DNA from: Toxonevra muliebris
Taxonomy: Eukaryota; Arthropoda; Insecta; Diptera; Pallopteridae
NCBI GenBank assembly: GCA_963691655.1
Contig: OY829326.1
Coordinates: 17,100,878-17,164,877 of the forward strand
DNA: 64,000 nt
Reading direction: 5' to 3'
Below the pieces are notes generated by a model. The model worked only from the letters and a program-made list of their open reading frames with translations. It searched no databases and had not been told where the DNA came from. How positions within the stretch are numbered: the stretch's first letter is position 1; each line of letters begins with the position of its first letter. The translations under genes were made by a program, and so were the position numbers. Positions 1 through 12,989 of the stretch are shown one piece after another.

Positions 1-799
1 AAAACTAAAACTGGAAATTTGATCTAATTCTATTCCCAGATTCTTTCGAAACATTGATGGTATTTTCTTAGTTAGTTAAGATTTTAAGAATGCAAGTCTC
101 GACATTTTAAGCATCCAAAACGATTTTAGTTACCAAAACAAATCTTCAAATCAAATTTTAAATCTGCCCTTTTCATTTTATCAAGAAATAAAGACTGTTT
201 CTTTACTTTTGTATTCAAAATGTTGACAAAAAGACGTCCAATATATATGAAATTATGTGAAACAAGAGACAAATATTGGAGCTTTGAGTCGAAAAGGTTT
301 TAATTCAATTACGATGCCCATCATTTGGGCCCCTATCATTAAAAGAAAGTTTTATCTTCAACTGTAGGTGTGTACAGTATTGACAATTCTCATAGCACAG
401 CTTGTTTTTATTATGTTTTATAAATTTCTACAAACAAAAAATTAAGTATTTTCTATATATTAATTTTAACTGTAAAAGAATCATTCCATATGAAATCGTC
501 TAATCGGCAAAGCCAGGTCACCTCGGATCTTGCTCATACTTTGTGAGAATCTTCTTTAGGGTTCCAAAGAAGGAAATCCGACGTTATAAATTTTTCTCAT
601 GCTCCACTTCGCGACAGCGCGAATTATATGTGTTTTGGTTAAAGATATCTTCACGTTTGAGATGGCGTTCTAAAGCTAAAAGATAGTAGTTTTTGTAAAA
701 TTAATTTTAATTGACATATTTATTACCCACGATTAATAACACCAGGCTAAAAATATGTATATTTTTTTGACTTTTCGTGGTTTTTAGCTAACTCCAGTA
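1..799. other. No gene seen
   Basis: AT-rich sequence. No convincing frame, RNA or repeat boundary found. Confidence 0.5.
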
Positions 800-2225
800 T
801 CCATACGGTTGAATGTAAGCAGCTTATGTTTCTCAGCCATCAAGGGCACATTTTTCAAAAGAAAATAAACCTACGATTGGTTGACTCCTCTTGCTCCTTA
901 CAAAAAATAACGGTACTTGAAGTTTCTGGATTCTGGAATTTGTATTGTATAGCGCTGTTTTAAAACTGGAATTGTTGGCATTGTATCGGATGGTATTGAT
1001 AAAACTATTAGGTCCATATCAGTATCTTCAACAATGTCACCAATATCCCAGCAAGTGTCAAACCAATACCTATTGCGTTTAAGCCTACAGATGGTCTTGA
1101 CAGCCCCTCCCTTAGCAATCGCAAATATCAAGGGGTAGTAAGTTGAGCAATGCATCCAAGGATGAGCCAGGAGTTATCGGAAGAGCATACCATTGCTAAG
1201 AGAAGCTAAATTGGACTTATTAGCTCTTTTGAGGTCATTTGAAGATTTGCACTGTCGTCCATTGGCATAAATCAACGGCGAAATGATTTCCCAGATATTC
1301 TAAAATGGGGTTGAGATCCGGACTTCTTGCTGAACAAAACAATACCATTATTTGTTTTTCCTGTTTTACACAACGAGCTAAGTGGATACTTGCATTGTCT
1401 TGTTGAAATACTAAATTCGATCCGCATAATTCTTCCGCACGTTCTACCTTTATGTACTTTCTATTTACTCTAACATTACAATATAAATCCCAGAGTTAAC
1501 TTTTATTGGGAGCCACGCAATATCTGTTGTTGCTTTGGCGCTGAAGCCCGCCCTTATCATCACGCTGGCATCACCAAAATTCAGTCTCATAAATGTGTCT
1601 TCTCATCTCTCAAATCATGCCATTTCTCTTAATAGCCATCAGGACCATCCAAGTTGAACTTCTTTTCATCACTAACAAGCACTTTTCCTCATTCCATTTT
1701 CCAACTTATATTTTTTTTTTTTTGTTTTTTTGTAAATCTGGCACATTTGTTTTTATTTATTTCTTCGAAAAACCTAGGTGGTCATCAGAGTTCAATATTT
1801 CTTTAACACGTTAGGCGTCTAGGTAATTGAAGATTTCACACAATTTGACTTGAAAAGACATTATTCCTTCACGCTTTGTTGAGGATTGAAAGCTTTTAAT
1901 GTAACTTTGTCTTAATTCCACGCAATTATCGATAACTATTTTGAACCTTGATAATTTTAATGCTATCCGCCGACTTAACCTGCCAGATTCCTCAGCAATT
2001 TCTTCGATTGTGAGGAGCCTTACAAACAGCATCTTTATTGTCTTGAAATAACGGAGAACACAATTTGTTATTTGAATTGTTTTTGGCCCTCGAAATGTGT
2101 CATACAAATATTTTAAAATTTTACCAATTTTACTTACAAATGTAATTTTTGTTTTTTGCGAATTTCTGCTTAAAAACAACAGTATTTTGAGCTGAATAAA
2201 TAAGTAGTACCGACTTATGAAACTA
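800..2225 (-). mobile_element. Degraded Tc1-like DNA transposon
   Basis: Minus-strand fragments of a Tc1-type transposase, broken by stops and frame changes. The region 2179-1811 reads TIEEIAEESGRLSRRIA, a helix-turn-helix-like N-terminal part. Around 1700-1600 a frame reads VLVSDEKKFNLDGPDGY, the first catalytic Asp block. Around 1335-1260 a frame reads SARSPDLNPILEYL, the block before the third catalytic residue. Around 1155-1090 comes a C-terminal AKGGAVKT. It cannot make an active enzyme. I did not identify its terminal repeats, so the edges are rough. Confidence 0.65.
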
Positions 2226-5127
2226 AAAAAAGTTCACCGTAGCATCTCTAGATATAGTGCTTTATTTTTTTCAAAAACAAGTTTCCCAAAAAAATTTACA
2301 AATAAAAAGTTACGCCTTTGAAGCCGTGGAATGGTTCTGGTTTTATGTGAATTGCCATTACTATAGTAGATATTTGGATATTAGTGAATTTTGCAATATT
2401 TCTGTAATAAACGCCATGTCACGTGGACTCTCAAGCAGAGTTTTTTTTAGCCTTACACTGTATACGTTTTTATAATAATAAATATTTTGCTATGCAAATT
2501 TCACAAATGTGACGTTTGTTAAATGAACTGAATTTAAATCGAAGTGAATTAAAAAAACAACGCTTTCAATTTGCATTGTACGTTCACACAATGCAAATAT
2601 AATGAAGCATGTTGAAAATATATATCAATCAGATTAATCATGACATCTTTTGAGCATTTAATGAAAAGTGAAAAGATTCAAATAAGTGGCGAACAGAAAG
2701 AAATAAAAAACATTTTCGAAGCGCATTTTCAGCATTAAAAATGAAAGTAGAAACGTGAGATGATGATGATATTATTTAAACATAAATTAAAAATTAAAAA
2801 AAAAATCATTCAAAAATTAGCCATAAAAAAATAAGAAATTAATTTAAATTACTTCAGAGAAACCGAACAACCAAAACAAAAAATATTGAGCTTAATTCTA
2901 ATTCCTTTTAGTGAAATATCGAATTAGTTTGAAGAAACAAAAAAAAAACCACAACTATGTATTTCAAAAACAATAAAGCAAAATAAAAAATAAACAGAAT
3001 AATAAAAAACCTGAAAGTATTTTTTTTTTTATTTTATTGACAATAAAAATAATTTACATACATAAAAATGAATGACATCACACGCGACAGTCTCACACAG
3101 TAACGTGAAAATAACAAAAGACCAAAACACACGAAAAGTGTGAAGTAAAAATAAAAAAAAAAAACAAGAAAACAAAAAAGTGAGTGAATTCTCAAATCAC
3201 ACATGTTGTGAATTATTTTGATTCATGGTCAGAATTTGACTAAAAATATAAAATTCTAATAGGTAGGTACAAATTCAAAGATACACAGATACAAATCGAA
3301 TTGTACTCGCATGCGATAAAAAACGCAAATGGAAATATAGCAGGTAGAAAAATATACATGCTCTTCTCATAGTTACCATATACAAGTCGACTATATATAT
3401 ATATATGTATATGTAAATTTATATATAATTTTTAATGAACTGCAACAATAAAACTACTAGATTTTTTTTTTTGTAATTTAAAAAACGAGTACAATTTGCA
3501 TAAACACGAGTAGAGAGAAGCGCAAAAAACACACAAAAACATGAATAAATATTTGTCTAATTGTATTCGAGTCTCACCGGCAGTCGCCGAAAACTGAAAC
3601 AAATTATATGCAAACAATTTCTAATTGCTATTGTTGTTGCTGTTGTATTCATGCCAAAATTTATTGAACATTTTGAAGATTCGCACTGTGCATTAAATGT
3701 TTTTTTTTTTTTTTTTTGTTTGGGCATGCGAAAATTTTTAGAATATTCTGTCATTTTTCATATTTTATTTTTAACATTTGCCAATTTAGAAAATTACATT
3801 TGTACGAGTAATACAAGCAAATAAACAAGAACACACAAAATTACAGACGGAATAATTTTTTTCAATATTGCATAATTTTTTCAGCATTTAAGATATTAAG
3901 AAATTGGCACAATTTCTTCTGAAATCGTAAAAAAGGAAATAAAACAAAATGTTTTATTTTTTTTTTTTTTTTATTTTTTGTAGATTTAATGAGCTTTAGT
4001 GCTTTCTAAACATGATGAATTACTTCACAATAAACTTTGTAAAATTATGTCTATAAATTATTAGCGGATTAGAGTTTTTACATATATTCAAGCTCATTAT
4101 ATCAAGTGTCCATAAATCATTTAATAGATTTATTATTTCTGATATTGAATCTCAAATATTCGCTTGAAAGTTCAATTTGTTGTTGTGTCGAAACAAATAT
4201 GTATTGTTTTTTTGTTTTGTCAAGCATTTTTAGACACTAAGTCACCGAAGTTTTGAATTGTAAGTGAAGGCCGCACACTGAGAAACATGTAGGGACAGTA
4301 ACCTAATAGTTCCGCTGGAAATGGAGACCATTTCATGAATCAATTTTGGCTTAGTCTTACTTTATTACTTTTATAAAAGTTTGCTCGTTTGAAATAAAGT
4401 AGGACATACCCAAATTAAATGCCCTGCAGTTTCATTATCTTCAAGATAAGCGTCGCATAGGATCAACCTAAATATGTTTTTCATTCAAAGAAAGATTCCA
4501 AGTTTTTTGGGTTTCTTTTCAATAAAATAAGTTAAAACTTAAATTTTTTTTTACTTCAATTCATTTTCTTTAATTATTCTTTAATAATAGTCTCATAAAA
4601 CATTTCCCGAACTTTAACTTTAACATATTAAAAAAACACACACTTTTTTATCTCCAGTTAATCGAATTAGGTTCAGAATCGGAATCAATTTTTAAGTCTT
4701 ACTTCATTTATTTACTGCGATAACTGAAACTATCAAAAGTCAAAACATAATCAGAGCTCCAAATTCCTTTTAAATACCCTCAAAGTTAGTCTAAGAATAC
4801 TTATAACTACTGAATGAATGAGGCAAGACAAACATAGTCACTAAACTCTGGTTCCCTGGGTATACAGTTGGGACCGAACACTTTCTAGGAACAGGAACGA
4901 ACACAATGAGAGATAATTTCTAAAGGAAGAAAAAGGGTAGTTTGTTATACTGTAAGTTTCCTAGACAGCCAACCATGGTTACTATAAAAAGATTCTTACT
5001 GTCAAATATTACAAAATGAATAATGAAAGATTTAATTTCAGCTAATTATTTAAAAAAGGAATGAAATCTGCTTATTACGAAAAGCGGCAAATTAGAGAAA
5101 TTTTTTGAAAAATATTGAACTGGAAGC
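2226..5127. other. No gene seen, A-rich
   Basis: Very AT-rich, with many A and T homopolymers (for example near 3020, 3700 and 3955). The short frames lack family features. Possibly intron or intergenic DNA of the downstream gene. Confidence 0.6.
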
Positions 5128-6626
5128 AAAGCCAATAATCTTGATCCTAAACTTCAATGGAAAGCTAACATAGCAGAGAGAGTACGGAAAGCCTCTTGCG
5201 CTCTCTACTGTTGTAAGAGGGCATTAGGAACAAGATGGGGTCTTCAACCTCTAGTCACTTCCTGGCTCTATTCAGCAGTGGTCGAGCCTAATCTTCTTTA
5301 TGGATCCGTCTTCTGGTGGCCAGCTACTTCAAAGGCGGTCAACCTTAAACCACTGGATAAGGTTAGAAGAACGGCAGCCATATTGATTACTGGGGCCCTC
5401 CGTACTACCTCCACGAAAGCTCTCTTCGCAATCCTTCATTGGTTGCCAACCTCACTTCTGGTCAAGCAACAAGCTAAGTGCTCTGCTGTCAGACTCAGTG
5501 CCCTAACTCGCTGGACCCGGTCAAACCTGGGCCATGCCAAGATTTTAATCCACGATACGTCCGTACCAACTAACGTAGACTATATTTGCTCTACCCCTAA
5601 TTTAAACCACACGTTCTTCACCCATATCCCCAGTAGAGAGGAATGGGTTAATGACGAGGTGGTCACTGACAATTTAATTGACATCTATACAGATGGATCC
5701 AAATCGGAGGAAAGAGTCGGCTGTGGCATCTTCTCTAGTAAGTTAGATCTCAGACTCTCTTTCCGACTTTCTGACCATTGCAGCGTCTTTCAGGCGGAAG
5801 TAATGGCTATCTATCAAGCGTCCAAGTGGCTTATTCGCAACGATTCATTCGATACGAATATCTGCATCTACACGGACAGCCAAGCAGCAATCAAGTCCCT
5901 TGCCGGTGTTTTCACTACATCAAAGCTTGTTCTCGACTGCCGATCTCCACTCAACATTTTGTCGAGTCACTCTCAGGTCCACCTATATTGGGTGCCTGGA
6001 CATATGAATATTTCAGGTAACTGCAATGCCGACGAGTTAGCAAAACAGGGCTCGCAACTTACAGATATATCACCTACCTGCACCATTGGTGTCCCTCTTA
6101 CGTCTATTAAATTAGCCATTAAGCAAAACTACCTTGAGGAAGCAAAAAGATCCTGGGTAGCGGAGCATACCTGTGGTATTACCAGGCTAACATGGACCAC
6201 TATGGACAATAGACGTACTAGACAGCTACTCAACCTAAGCAGAAGCTCCATCAGCATAACGACTTCGGTGCTCACGGAGATAATGGGGAGACATGCTGCA
6301 AGACTTGGACTGCCATTCAATGACTTCTGTCGGGGCTGCGGCTCTGAGGAGGAGGAAGAAACAGTCCTTCATTTCATGTGCGAATGCCCATCCCTGGCCA
6401 GGAGGAGACTAAAACTCCTGGGTTCACCTTTCTTCACTAGTCTGTCCGAGCTATCATCCATAAATATTAAGGACATAGCCAGATTCATTATGGAATCCTC
6501 ATGGTTCTCCACTCCGTAAATGGGGGAGTCGCGCCGTACTGTGGTATCACAATGAGCCTAATTATGTGCTTAAGTGTGCTTTCAAGCAGAAGGCTGCCAC
6601 TCCAACCTAACCTAACCTAAAGCCAA
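5128..6626 (+). mobile_element. 5'-truncated non-LTR retrotransposon with RNase H domain
   Basis: A frame open from about 5119 to the stop at 6519 covers the end of a reverse transcriptase (ERVRKASCALYCCKRALG, WLYSAVVEPNLLYG), then an RNase H domain with its acidic set: IYTDGSKSEE (5686), VFQAEVMAIYQ, IYTDSQAAI (5869), GNCNADELAKQG (6019), and a final Cys/His-type CRGCGSEEEEETVLHFMCECP. RT catalytic motifs are missing, so it is 5'-truncated. The 3' UTR ends GCCACTCCAACCTAACCTAA. AAAGCCAA at 5128-5135 and again at 6619-6626 could be the target duplication. The frame is intact, so the insertion is fairly recent. Clade: I, LOA or R1 group; not resolved. Confidence 0.85.
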
Positions 6627-6697
6627 CCAATGACGAAAATTAGTACTTAAATCAGCCAACGGTAACCCTGCAGCCCAAATTTCTTTTTAGCACAAAA

Positions 6698-6805
6698 TAC
6701 TCCAAAATAGTTTGAACTGATCTTGAGATGTAGATCTCAAGATCATGTAGTTTGAACTGATCTTGAGATCTACATCTCAAGATCAGTTCAAACTATTTTG
6801 GAGTA
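6698..6805. repeat. Near-perfect 108-bp palindrome (MITE or foldback)
   Basis: Arms 6698-6745 and 6758-6805 are exact inverted copies of 48 bp around a 12-bp centre. The ends read TACTCCAAAATAG and its complement, so TA dinucleotides flank CTCC..GGAG, as for mariner-type MITEs. A 13-bp word, ATTTCTTTTTAGC, also occurs just outside on both sides (near 6680 and 6813). Confidence 0.85.
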
Positions 6806-8526
6806 AATACAGATTTCTTTTTAGCCTTTCAAGGCATTTCAAGCTCCAAGAATGCTTAAAGAACCTAGCCGCGGACAGTAAAGTGCCTGTTTCTCTTGTC
6901 GAAAAAAAATAAGAAACCATAGTACATTCACTTAGATTTCAGAAGATATGTCGAGCACTTCAGGCCAGATAGTTGAGGCATCATATCCTTAGAGTCACAA
7001 TCCTTATCTACTGATATTCTTTACAACTAGAAAGTATATGCTTTTTGATTTCTGCTCTAAATTTTTCTCACCGTTGTGCCTTAAATTTGAATTTATTCTG
7101 AGCTATAAGATTTTATGTGTGAATCATTATCTTTAATTCAACAAATCTAATTTCATGTCAAACTATTTTAAATGACAAACGCAAAAATGCTTAACTCAAG
7201 ACGACACAATTTATGATTGAAGGCCACCTTTCAATAAAAAAAATTTTAGCTATAAGCAAAATATGTCAACAGTTTTTTTTTTTTTTTGTTTTGTTTTTCT
7301 CCTTTTGAATATATACTCAAAAATGCATGACATCAACGTAGAAAATTTATAAAAATAAATCTTTTAACAGTGATAATTTCAAATGATTAATCAACAAAAT
7401 TGAGATCACTACAGCACATGCATAACTAATTGCAGAAAAAAAATTATTTCAACTGTTTGCGTTTTAATTATAATATTAAAACACGAAAACAAATAAAACT
7501 TAATAAAAATGAAAATTACATCGAGCATAAATATGCAAATTTATAAAGGCAAGTACGTGTGCCTGCATTAAGATATTCATAATTTACCTACTCGCCAATA
7601 CTATTCATGATTTTTATCACAGACGTGAGTAAGGTGCATTCACCTTCATTAGTAAATAGTTAATTTTTTAATTTTTTGTATATATTTATTTATTTATACA
7701 TTCAATGAAAGTGTTAAACAAAAAAAAAAAAAACTAATTCTATCACTTCTAAGGCGAAAATGCAAATTACTCGCACAATTTATGTGATAGAAAATTGTTT
7801 ATTCAAATCACCTTTAGTCACTGTATGTGTGTGATAACAAAATGAACTACAAACAATTGAACTTAGGAATTAGCTTTATTAAAAAATAGAATATATGTAT
7901 GAATAAACCCATGCCCTCAGAGAAAAATGAATCGCGTGTTTAATATTGTTTGTTTTTTTATTTTTGCAGAATATGACAAAGTGTAGTCATTTTTTTACAT
8001 GTTTAACAATGAAATTTTTTTTCTTGAGCTACATTTGACTTTTGTTTACAAACAACACAATACACTAACAACAAATACCACTTTGAGTTTTGAGCTAATC
8101 CCTCAAAGAAACTATTTCTATTTGTATTTTTTTTTATAACAAAAAAAATATTAATTATTTTATAAACAAATTCCATCATCAATATTTTCAAACAAAAGCT
8201 TCTTATGTATATATACAAGAAATAGGTAACAGCGTAGAATAAGATAAAAAAAAAATAAATACATCACTGACATTTTTGACACATTGTTGCGATTTTGCGA
8301 TCTTTAGCAAAAATAAAAAAACACCCACGTTCTATTTAGTCACACTACAAAGCCAATTCCTTTGTGTTCACACATTCTTTTTGTAATGTTTTTGAGGATA
8401 GACGCCAGTAAAATCGGCTTAAATCATAATTTTTCTTAAAACATCAAATCAGCAACACATCAAATTGTTTTCATACAACAACAACAACTTGTTTCAATTT
8501 TATTATTGAACAATACTTATACATAT
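6806..8526. other. No gene seen
   Basis: AT-rich non-coding sequence with homopolymer runs. No TIR pair or frame that I could support. Confidence 0.55.
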
Positions 8527-8836
8527 CCCAGCGGTTTTTCAGACAAGTGCTTGAAAATTAAGTGCTCAAAAAGTGCTTGCAAGTGCACCATTTCAATCGG
8601 AAATTGCATAGCAACCATGCGAACAATAAATGAAGTTTTCTATCGAGTAATAAAAACGAGTATCGTTCAGCGAGACGCTACGAAAGATTGACTGAGCGAG
8701 AAACTAAGCGAGTTAGTTTTCACGCAACAGCGAAGTAAAGTGGTTGTGGAATTTCACGAAAAATGTGTGTGTTTTATTTTATTTATTCATTGCAATTGTT
8801 TTATAAAAAGTAAATAAAAATGTAATATATATATAA

Positions 8837-8887
<51 letters not shown>

Positions 8888-9225
8888 TTGGTTTAAAATA
8901 AAAAAAGCAAATGAAAAGAATAAAATAAAATTACGCAACAATGAAAAATTATGAATGCATGAATCGATACTCGATATTTTTTCTCTCTCCTCTCTTTCTC
9001 AACTAAAATAAGCACGAAGCAGCGAATGAATGAGCGGAAGTGACTATCTAACGCATTCTTTCTAGCGCTTGTTTGGCGCTAAAAGTACTGCACTAAACAA
9101 GTGCTTGTCTCCTAGGACATGCAATGTTAAAATTAATATGGAACACATGTGCTTGTAGTGCACTTAAGTGCTTGCAATCAAGCATTTGTTAAGCGCTATT
9201 CTAGTGCTTCCATTTACCGCTGGGA
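8527..9225. mobile_element. Non-coding element with CCCAGCGGT terminal repeats
   Basis: Begins CCCAGCGGT and ends ACCGCTGGG. Both ends are crowded with the word AAGTGCTT(G) and variants (8540-8590, 9070-9110, 9150-9210), like the subterminal transposase-binding motifs of hAT elements. The middle has a long AT run. I see no coding sequence and no clear target duplication, so the class is uncertain. Confidence 0.55.
8824..8887. repeat. AT dinucleotide microsatellite
   Basis: An almost pure TA run of about 60 bp inside the preceding TIR element, with a couple of interruptions. Confidence 0.9.
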
Positions 9226-9707
9226 TGGTACATACATGCAAATGTATTTAATTGTTAATATTGAAATGATCAATTTACTTTTATCTATATATAAACGTAT
9301 GTATGTATGCATGTACTTTGTTTTTTCATTGAAGTTTTAATTCAATTTCATAATTTGCATTTTTATTAATTATATAAGCAAAATGTACAAAAACAAATTA
9401 TACATACGAATATAGATAATTTTTATATGTCTCGTATTTATACTTAAACTTAGTTGTTTTTTTTTTATGGTAATGTTTTGTAGTGATGTCATTTTTTTAA
9501 CCATATTTAGATCATATTTCAGTTATAAATACAACTTATGTAGTTATTACTACTTACTTTATTCGCATTAAACGTGTTTATAAATTTAAATATTGTGGTT
9601 AAAGATTTACGAAATGATCATATACAGACAGCCAGCAGGCACATAGATAGACAACCTGGCTGACAGTTATACATTAATGTAAATTTATATTATATACCTA
9701 CAGTTAT
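9226..9707. other. No gene seen
   Basis: AT-rich spacer between two TIR elements. Confidence 0.5.
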
Positions 9708-9713
9708 TACATA

Positions 9714-10794
9714 GGGTAAAGTGGGGTACCTTTGATACTTAATTTTCAAAGGGCCTTAATTCCGAAAATTATTGATGGATTTTAAAAGATGTTACTGTTT
9801 TTAAAACATTGATTTTTCTAGATCAAATCTCAAAAAAATCATATTTTTACAATAACTGCATAAACCTTTTTTTTTTTACTTTTTTAAGAAAACCCATTTT
9901 GACAAAAGTGCCCCAGGCATGGGGCACAATTGACTTTACAAGGGGCACATTTGACAAAGGTGAATAACTTTATTTATGTATAAAAATTAAAATATGTGTG
10001 TATCTCTCGAAATAACACTGAAACCTCAGCAAAAATTTACACAAATTTGTACAATGTTGCATTATTAAGTTATTGCTATTATTTTATTTTTCTGTTCTGA
10101 CTATTATTAGTTGCTCTTTATTTAACAAAATTTCCATAATGATAATGATGAATTATGTTTCTGGTCATACTATAGGAAAAACGTGGGAGGGATTGGAAAA
10201 GGGGTTTGACTCCAAGATTTAGTATGAAGGACCTTAAATGTTGTTCTATTTACCCCATATTTTTCGGTGGCCAATGTCGCCGTTTCATGTTCTAATATCT
10301 GAAATAGCTCATAAATTTCGCTTCATCAATTTCGCTTCTATTTATCTTCTTTATGTAGCTACGTACCATATCTTTAAAAATGTATAAACAGAAAATATAA
10401 CAATTTTATTGTAAATATGTAAATGAGGGACATTTGATATTTGTTAAATGTGCCCCTTTGGTAATAGTCAAACGTGCCCCAAAAGCTCCTGATGATTTTT
10501 TTCTTAATTTTCAATTTATTTATCTGAAAATTTTGTTACTCTTTTTCAAAAAACAGTTATAATTAATTCACAAAATGCTTACATACTAGTCGAAAATTAC
10601 ATCAGCGTTAGCAAATTTACAAAAACACGTATTAATCCTAGAAGAGTTAAAGTAGATCCTTCAAAGTTCATAACGTTCCTTCAAATCAAATTAAGCTTTT
10701 TTCTGCATTTCAATGTTTTGGCTTTTAGGGCGTGGTCACACTGAAAATGGCAAAGTCAAATGTGCCCCGGTGTCAAAGGTACCCCGCTTTACCC
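9714..10794. mobile_element. 1,081-bp non-coding DNA transposon with terminal inverted repeats
   Basis: Left end GGGTAAAGTGGGGTACCTTT, right end its complement with two changes over 25 bp. TACATA precedes the left end (9708-9713) and follows the right end (10795-10800), a 6-bp target duplication. Inner copies of the motif GTGCCCC / GGGGCAC occur near both ends (9910-9955, 10440-10485, 10760). There is no transposase frame, so it is non-autonomous. Confidence 0.75.
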
Positions 10795-10800
10795 TACATA

Positions 10801-12660
10801 CATACTTGTATCATAAATTAACAATTAAAGATGCTAATGAAGTAACTAGAATTTTTTCTCCATATAAGCTGAAAATTAATGCTACTATTTCGCTCTTTTA
10901 GGGAAGGTACTTTTTGTCAAAATACATATGTATACCTGTAAAAATAAAAAGTAGTGAAATGAAAATAAAAAAATCTTACTTATTTAATACAGGCCCGACG
11001 AGAGGGGGGTGGGTCGGCGGGGATTCCCACCGGCCCGGAGTTTTTGAGGGGGCCCGGATTCCAATCCAAATCCTAAAGTCCAGAAAAACTTTAAAAAATG
11101 CGTCTGAAAATTGAATTAAAAACCATGAACATTATTTATCGGGTTAATCATCTATCAATCGTGCATACACACATATCTACTACATACCACAAGAAAGCTG
11201 CAAATAATTAAAAAAAATTCAAAGAATTAAAATTCACTTACTCTTTGATCCCCTGATCACCCTCATAAGCATATTGTAATTAATTTAGATTTCAATCACT
11301 GTGAACGAAATAAAAATTCAACATTTTAAAAGTTGCAAATTGTTCGAAATAAATTGTGTAAAAAATTTATGTAGTTTACCTTTGAAGAGAATAGTTCCAC
11401 AGCCTTTTCTGCGATTCTGAACATACCTGTTTGTATAGTTTTTATATTTTTCAACGATTTATCGGCTCAATATTTGCTAAAGTTTGCTCTATCACAAATT
11501 TCCTCATCTCTATAAACAGAAAAAGCTCCACTGGATGGCCTCACAATATTTTCTGTTTATTCAGAATTTCACAAATCAAAATCCGCTGAACTATCATTTG
11601 AATGGTTGAGCCAAAGCTATCGTAATATGATAGACAAGGTCCTTAACAACTTCAATGGTCCTTTGTTGGCATATTGTTTTTGTTGAATAATAGTGAATAC
11701 TCAAGTTAACCCTTTAGCTATTTTGATGCCTCAGGTGAGATACAAATTTTACTAATAACATTATATATAGTTATTCGGTTATTGATTACTGAACATTTGA
11801 AATATCTTTTTCATGCTTTTTTTTAAGGTTTTTGTCTTTGAAGTCAAGTTTATTTGCAAAAATTTACTATCGAATTTGGTTGTTATTTAAAAAAAAAAAT
11901 AATGATTCATTGCAAAGTGGAAATATTACTTTCCAAGTACCATATATTTCCAAAAGATTTACATTTATCTATAGCTTCAGAAGTACAATTAATCAACATC
12001 TTTAATAAAGGGCAAACAAGGATCTGCAGAGGTATGAAATTGGTTTATGTTAGTTGTAAAAGTCCGAATTATTCGTAAAGTTATATATCGATCCCGATAA
12101 AAAAATGAACTGAAAAGGTTAACGCTTGTGCAAATTAAGCACTTATTTACGGTGCCAAGAAATTGGGGGTGCGCTAAGATTCTCCAGATCATTTATTACT
12201 TTGTATGTATAGGAAAAATAAAGGGTTAAGTCTTAGTATTAAATAAAATCATTTTTATTTAAATGTAAACCAATTTAAATAAAAATATTTTTACTTCATT
12301 TGACACAAGTGATGGCAAATAAATCTTGTCTTCTTCTAGTACTATTCCTACTAAAGCAATACCAGAAGCTAGAGTACATTATTAAGAAGTCGAAAGGGAT
12401 GCTGAAAACACTTTGGACTAAGGCGAACTAATTGATTCTGTAGAAGAATTTAATAGAGATTGAGGCACCACAAATTGTGTGTGGCTCAGGCATCGGGAAA
12501 GCATCATCCGGCTCTACATGTTGCCATCTGAACAATAAAATCTCAAGCTGGAAAGTTGTTTGGGAGACGTACATCTTTTATTGGTTTTCTATTTTATGGT
12601 TTGAATAAATGCTATAAAAGGAAAAAAGTGGATTGGAGTGCGATCATATGGTTTACCACT
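10801..12660. other. No gene seen; small GC-rich island
   Basis: Mostly AT-rich. A GC-rich patch at about 10992-11060 (GGCCCGACGAGAGGGG and GGGGGGCCCGG-like words) stands out and could be a transposon scrap, but has no coding frame of note. Confidence 0.4.
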
Positions 12661-12673
12661 TAATGAATTTTTT

Positions 12674-12989
12674 TGACGACCTCGATAGCCTAGTGGATAG
12701 TGCACTAGACTTTCATCTGGGAGGTTCGGGTTCGATTCCCGTCTTCGTCTGGTGGTTAATTTTCATTACTTTCTTAAATTCACTATCAATATGAAGTGTA
12801 TGAGAATTATAAGATAGTGCACAAGTGCACACATTGGTTGGTAATGGCAAAACCACCAAGCCGATAAAAAATTGCCACACCGCCGTTCGGAATCGGCGTT
12901 AAACTGTAGGTCCAACTATGTGGTATCACAATGGGTCGTTCAGGCCTAAGTGTGTCTCTCGACAGCCACTCCAACCTAACCTAACCTAA
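12674..12989 (+). mobile_element. Complete tRNA-derived SINE
   Basis: The head carries an exact pol III A box TAGCCTAGTGG (12686-12696) and B box GGTTCGATTCC (12729-12739), and its ends GACGAC / GTCTTCGTC can pair like a tRNA acceptor stem. A body follows, then a 3' tail that matches the LINE at 6540-6618 (GTGGTATCACAATG ... GCCACTCCAACCTAACCTAA). TAATGAATTTTTT flanks both ends (12661 and 12987), the target duplication; the two copies differ by one T. Confidence 0.88.

Noticed and set aside
3561..3824. 87-residue frame with a Phe run
   Set aside because: Built around a T homopolymer; no homologous features.
12674..12750. tRNA gene
   Set aside because: A and B boxes are intact, but the tRNA-like part runs straight into a SINE body and tail with target duplications, so it is a SINE head.
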